Source: JBGCDD01 sp045105075 (GTDB taxonomy: Bacteria > Pseudomonadota > Alphaproteobacteria > Rhodobacterales > Rhodobacteraceae). From it: 6,604 bases of DNA. The notes under the pieces were generated by a model that saw nothing but the letters and a program-made list of their open reading frames with translations, did no database searches and was not told the origin of the DNA. Both the position numbers and the translations under genes were made by a program. The DNA is taken from NCBI GenBank assembly GCA_045105075.1, contig JBGCDD010000119.1, positions 1 through 6,604 of the forward strand, read 5' to 3'. Shown in pieces: positions 5,998-6,604 of the stretch (its first letter is position 1; each line of letters starts with the position of its first letter).

Positions 5998-6604
5998 AGG
6001 CGCAGTGCTTCAAGCCGGGCAAACAGCGCGCGGGCGGTCTTATAGGCGATCTGGGCTTTGTCCTCAGCGCTGAGGTCCGCCGGGGCCAGCGCGTGGGCGT
6101 AAGGGTCATCTTTGAAGATCGGGTAATCCGAGCCCAGCATGATGCGATCGGCGCCAAACAGTTTCACAGCCGCCTCCAAAGCGCGCGGCCCAAGCGAGGC
6201 GCAATCATACCAAAGTTGGCGCAACCGGTGGGTCGGGAACGGATCATCCGGGTTGCGATGGCGCGCGATGCTTTCGATCCGCTCAAAGATAAACGGCAGG
6301 GTGCCGCCCAGGTTAACGATCTGAAACGACACGTTCGGGTAGGTTTCCAGCATATCCGACAAGATCACAGTTAGCGCGACCTGCGCGGCGCTGGACTGCA
6401 GATCAACCGCAGACAGGCGGTATTGCATGTGATCGCTGGGACGCGGCGGGGGTTCGGCGCCGACCTTGAGGCCGGGATGCAGCATGATGTGGCAGCCATA
6501 GGTGTTGGCGGCGGCCAGCAGCGGGCGCATTTCGTCCAGATCACCCAGCGTGTTGAAATAATCCGACGGCAGGATCACCCCGGGCAGACCCAGATCGCGA
6601 CGGA
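5994..6604 (-). CDS. Amidohydrolase-2 family protein (ACMSD/LigW-like), partial (5' end outside window)
   Basis: This is the C-terminal 202 residues of a TIM-barrel metal-dependent hydrolase or decarboxylase of the family containing ACMSD, gamma-resorcylate decarboxylase and LigW. The frame is open to the right edge, so the start and the N-terminal H-x-H metal site are missing; a GTG at 6578 is internal. Visible motifs in order are HIMLHPGLK (the His encoded at 6477-6479 is the probable metal ligand), LGGTLPFIFERIE, LWYDCASLG, and FGADRIMLGSDYPI (the Asp at 6126-6128 is the probable metal ligand). The usual H-x-G-G histidine is Asn here (codon at 6312-6314). The family typically removes a carboxylate from, or hydrolyses, ring-derived acids, and such genes often accompany Rieske oxygenases in aromatic degradation clusters. 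The gene converges on the oxygenase and both end in the same CTAG. It may belong to an operon further right. The exact reaction is unknown. Confidence 0.87.
   Translation of the reverse strand, partial: RRDLGLPGVILPSDYFNTLGDLDEMRPLLAAANTYGCHIMLHPGLKVGAEPPPRPSDHMQYRLSAVDLQSSAAQVALTVILSDMLETYPNVSFQIVNLGGTLPFIFERIESIARHRNPDDPFPTHRLRQLWYDCASLGPRALEAAVKLFGADRIMLGSDYPIFKDDPYAHALAPADLSAEDKAQIAYKTARALFARLEALRL

Noticed and set aside
1..6604. Mobile elements, CRISPR arrays, tRNA or rRNA genes
   Set aside because: None of their hallmarks was seen: no transposase motifs, no regularly spaced repeats, and the only non-coding gaps are 196 and 98 bases and hold no tRNA-like fold by eye.

Overview
The window is a gene-dense stretch of about 60% GC (estimated by eye) carrying seven genes, two of them cut by the window edges. 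The protein types (polar amino acid ABC transporter, GcvA-like LysR regulator, VanA-type Rieske oxygenase), short GC-rich intergenic gaps and codon use suggest an alphaproteobacterium, most likely Rhodobacterales (Roseobacter group). This is an inference from style and content; the window holds no rRNA or other taxonomic marker.

Left block (1-2663, all on the minus strand). Transcription runs right to left: a MATE-family multidrug/cation antiporter (2663-1287), then an amino acid ABC transporter ATPase (1290-535) overlapping it in an ATGA stop/start junction, then an inner-membrane permease (531 to beyond position 1) starting 3 bases after the ATPase stop. The three appear to be translationally coupled. 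A second permease and a periplasmic binding protein probably lie beyond the left edge. It is unusual for a MATE exporter to head an amino acid uptake operon.

Middle (2664-2859). This is a divergent, relatively AT-rich intergenic region. It holds a perfect ATTAG-N5-CTAAT dyad that fits the LysR T-N11-A box, a possible -10 element, and a GATCTGTG direct repeat with an 11-base period.

Right block (2860-6604). Four genes alternate in strand with almost no space between them. They are a protein of the M29 aminopeptidase / NicX dioxygenase-like fold (+), a LysR-type regulator (-), a Rieske non-haem iron oxygenase of the vanillate O-demethylase type (+), and an amidohydrolase-2 (ACMSD/LigW-type) protein cut by the right edge (-). 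The two convergent junctions are a 4-base gap (3973-3976) and a shared CTAG in which both genes stop (5994-5997). The LysR and Rieske genes diverge from a 98-base region, so the regulator probably controls the oxygenase.

Taken together, a ring hydroxylase/demethylase, a NicX-like protein and a decarboxylase/hydrolase resemble the toolkit for degrading an aromatic or N-heterocyclic acid. Two of these enzymes lack residues expected in their families: the M29/NicX-like protein seems to lack the canonical H-x-D, and the amidohydrolase has Asn where the H-x-G-G histidine is expected. The substrate, and even whether each enzyme is active, therefore remains open. This four-gene set is the best candidate in the window for an undescribed pathway.
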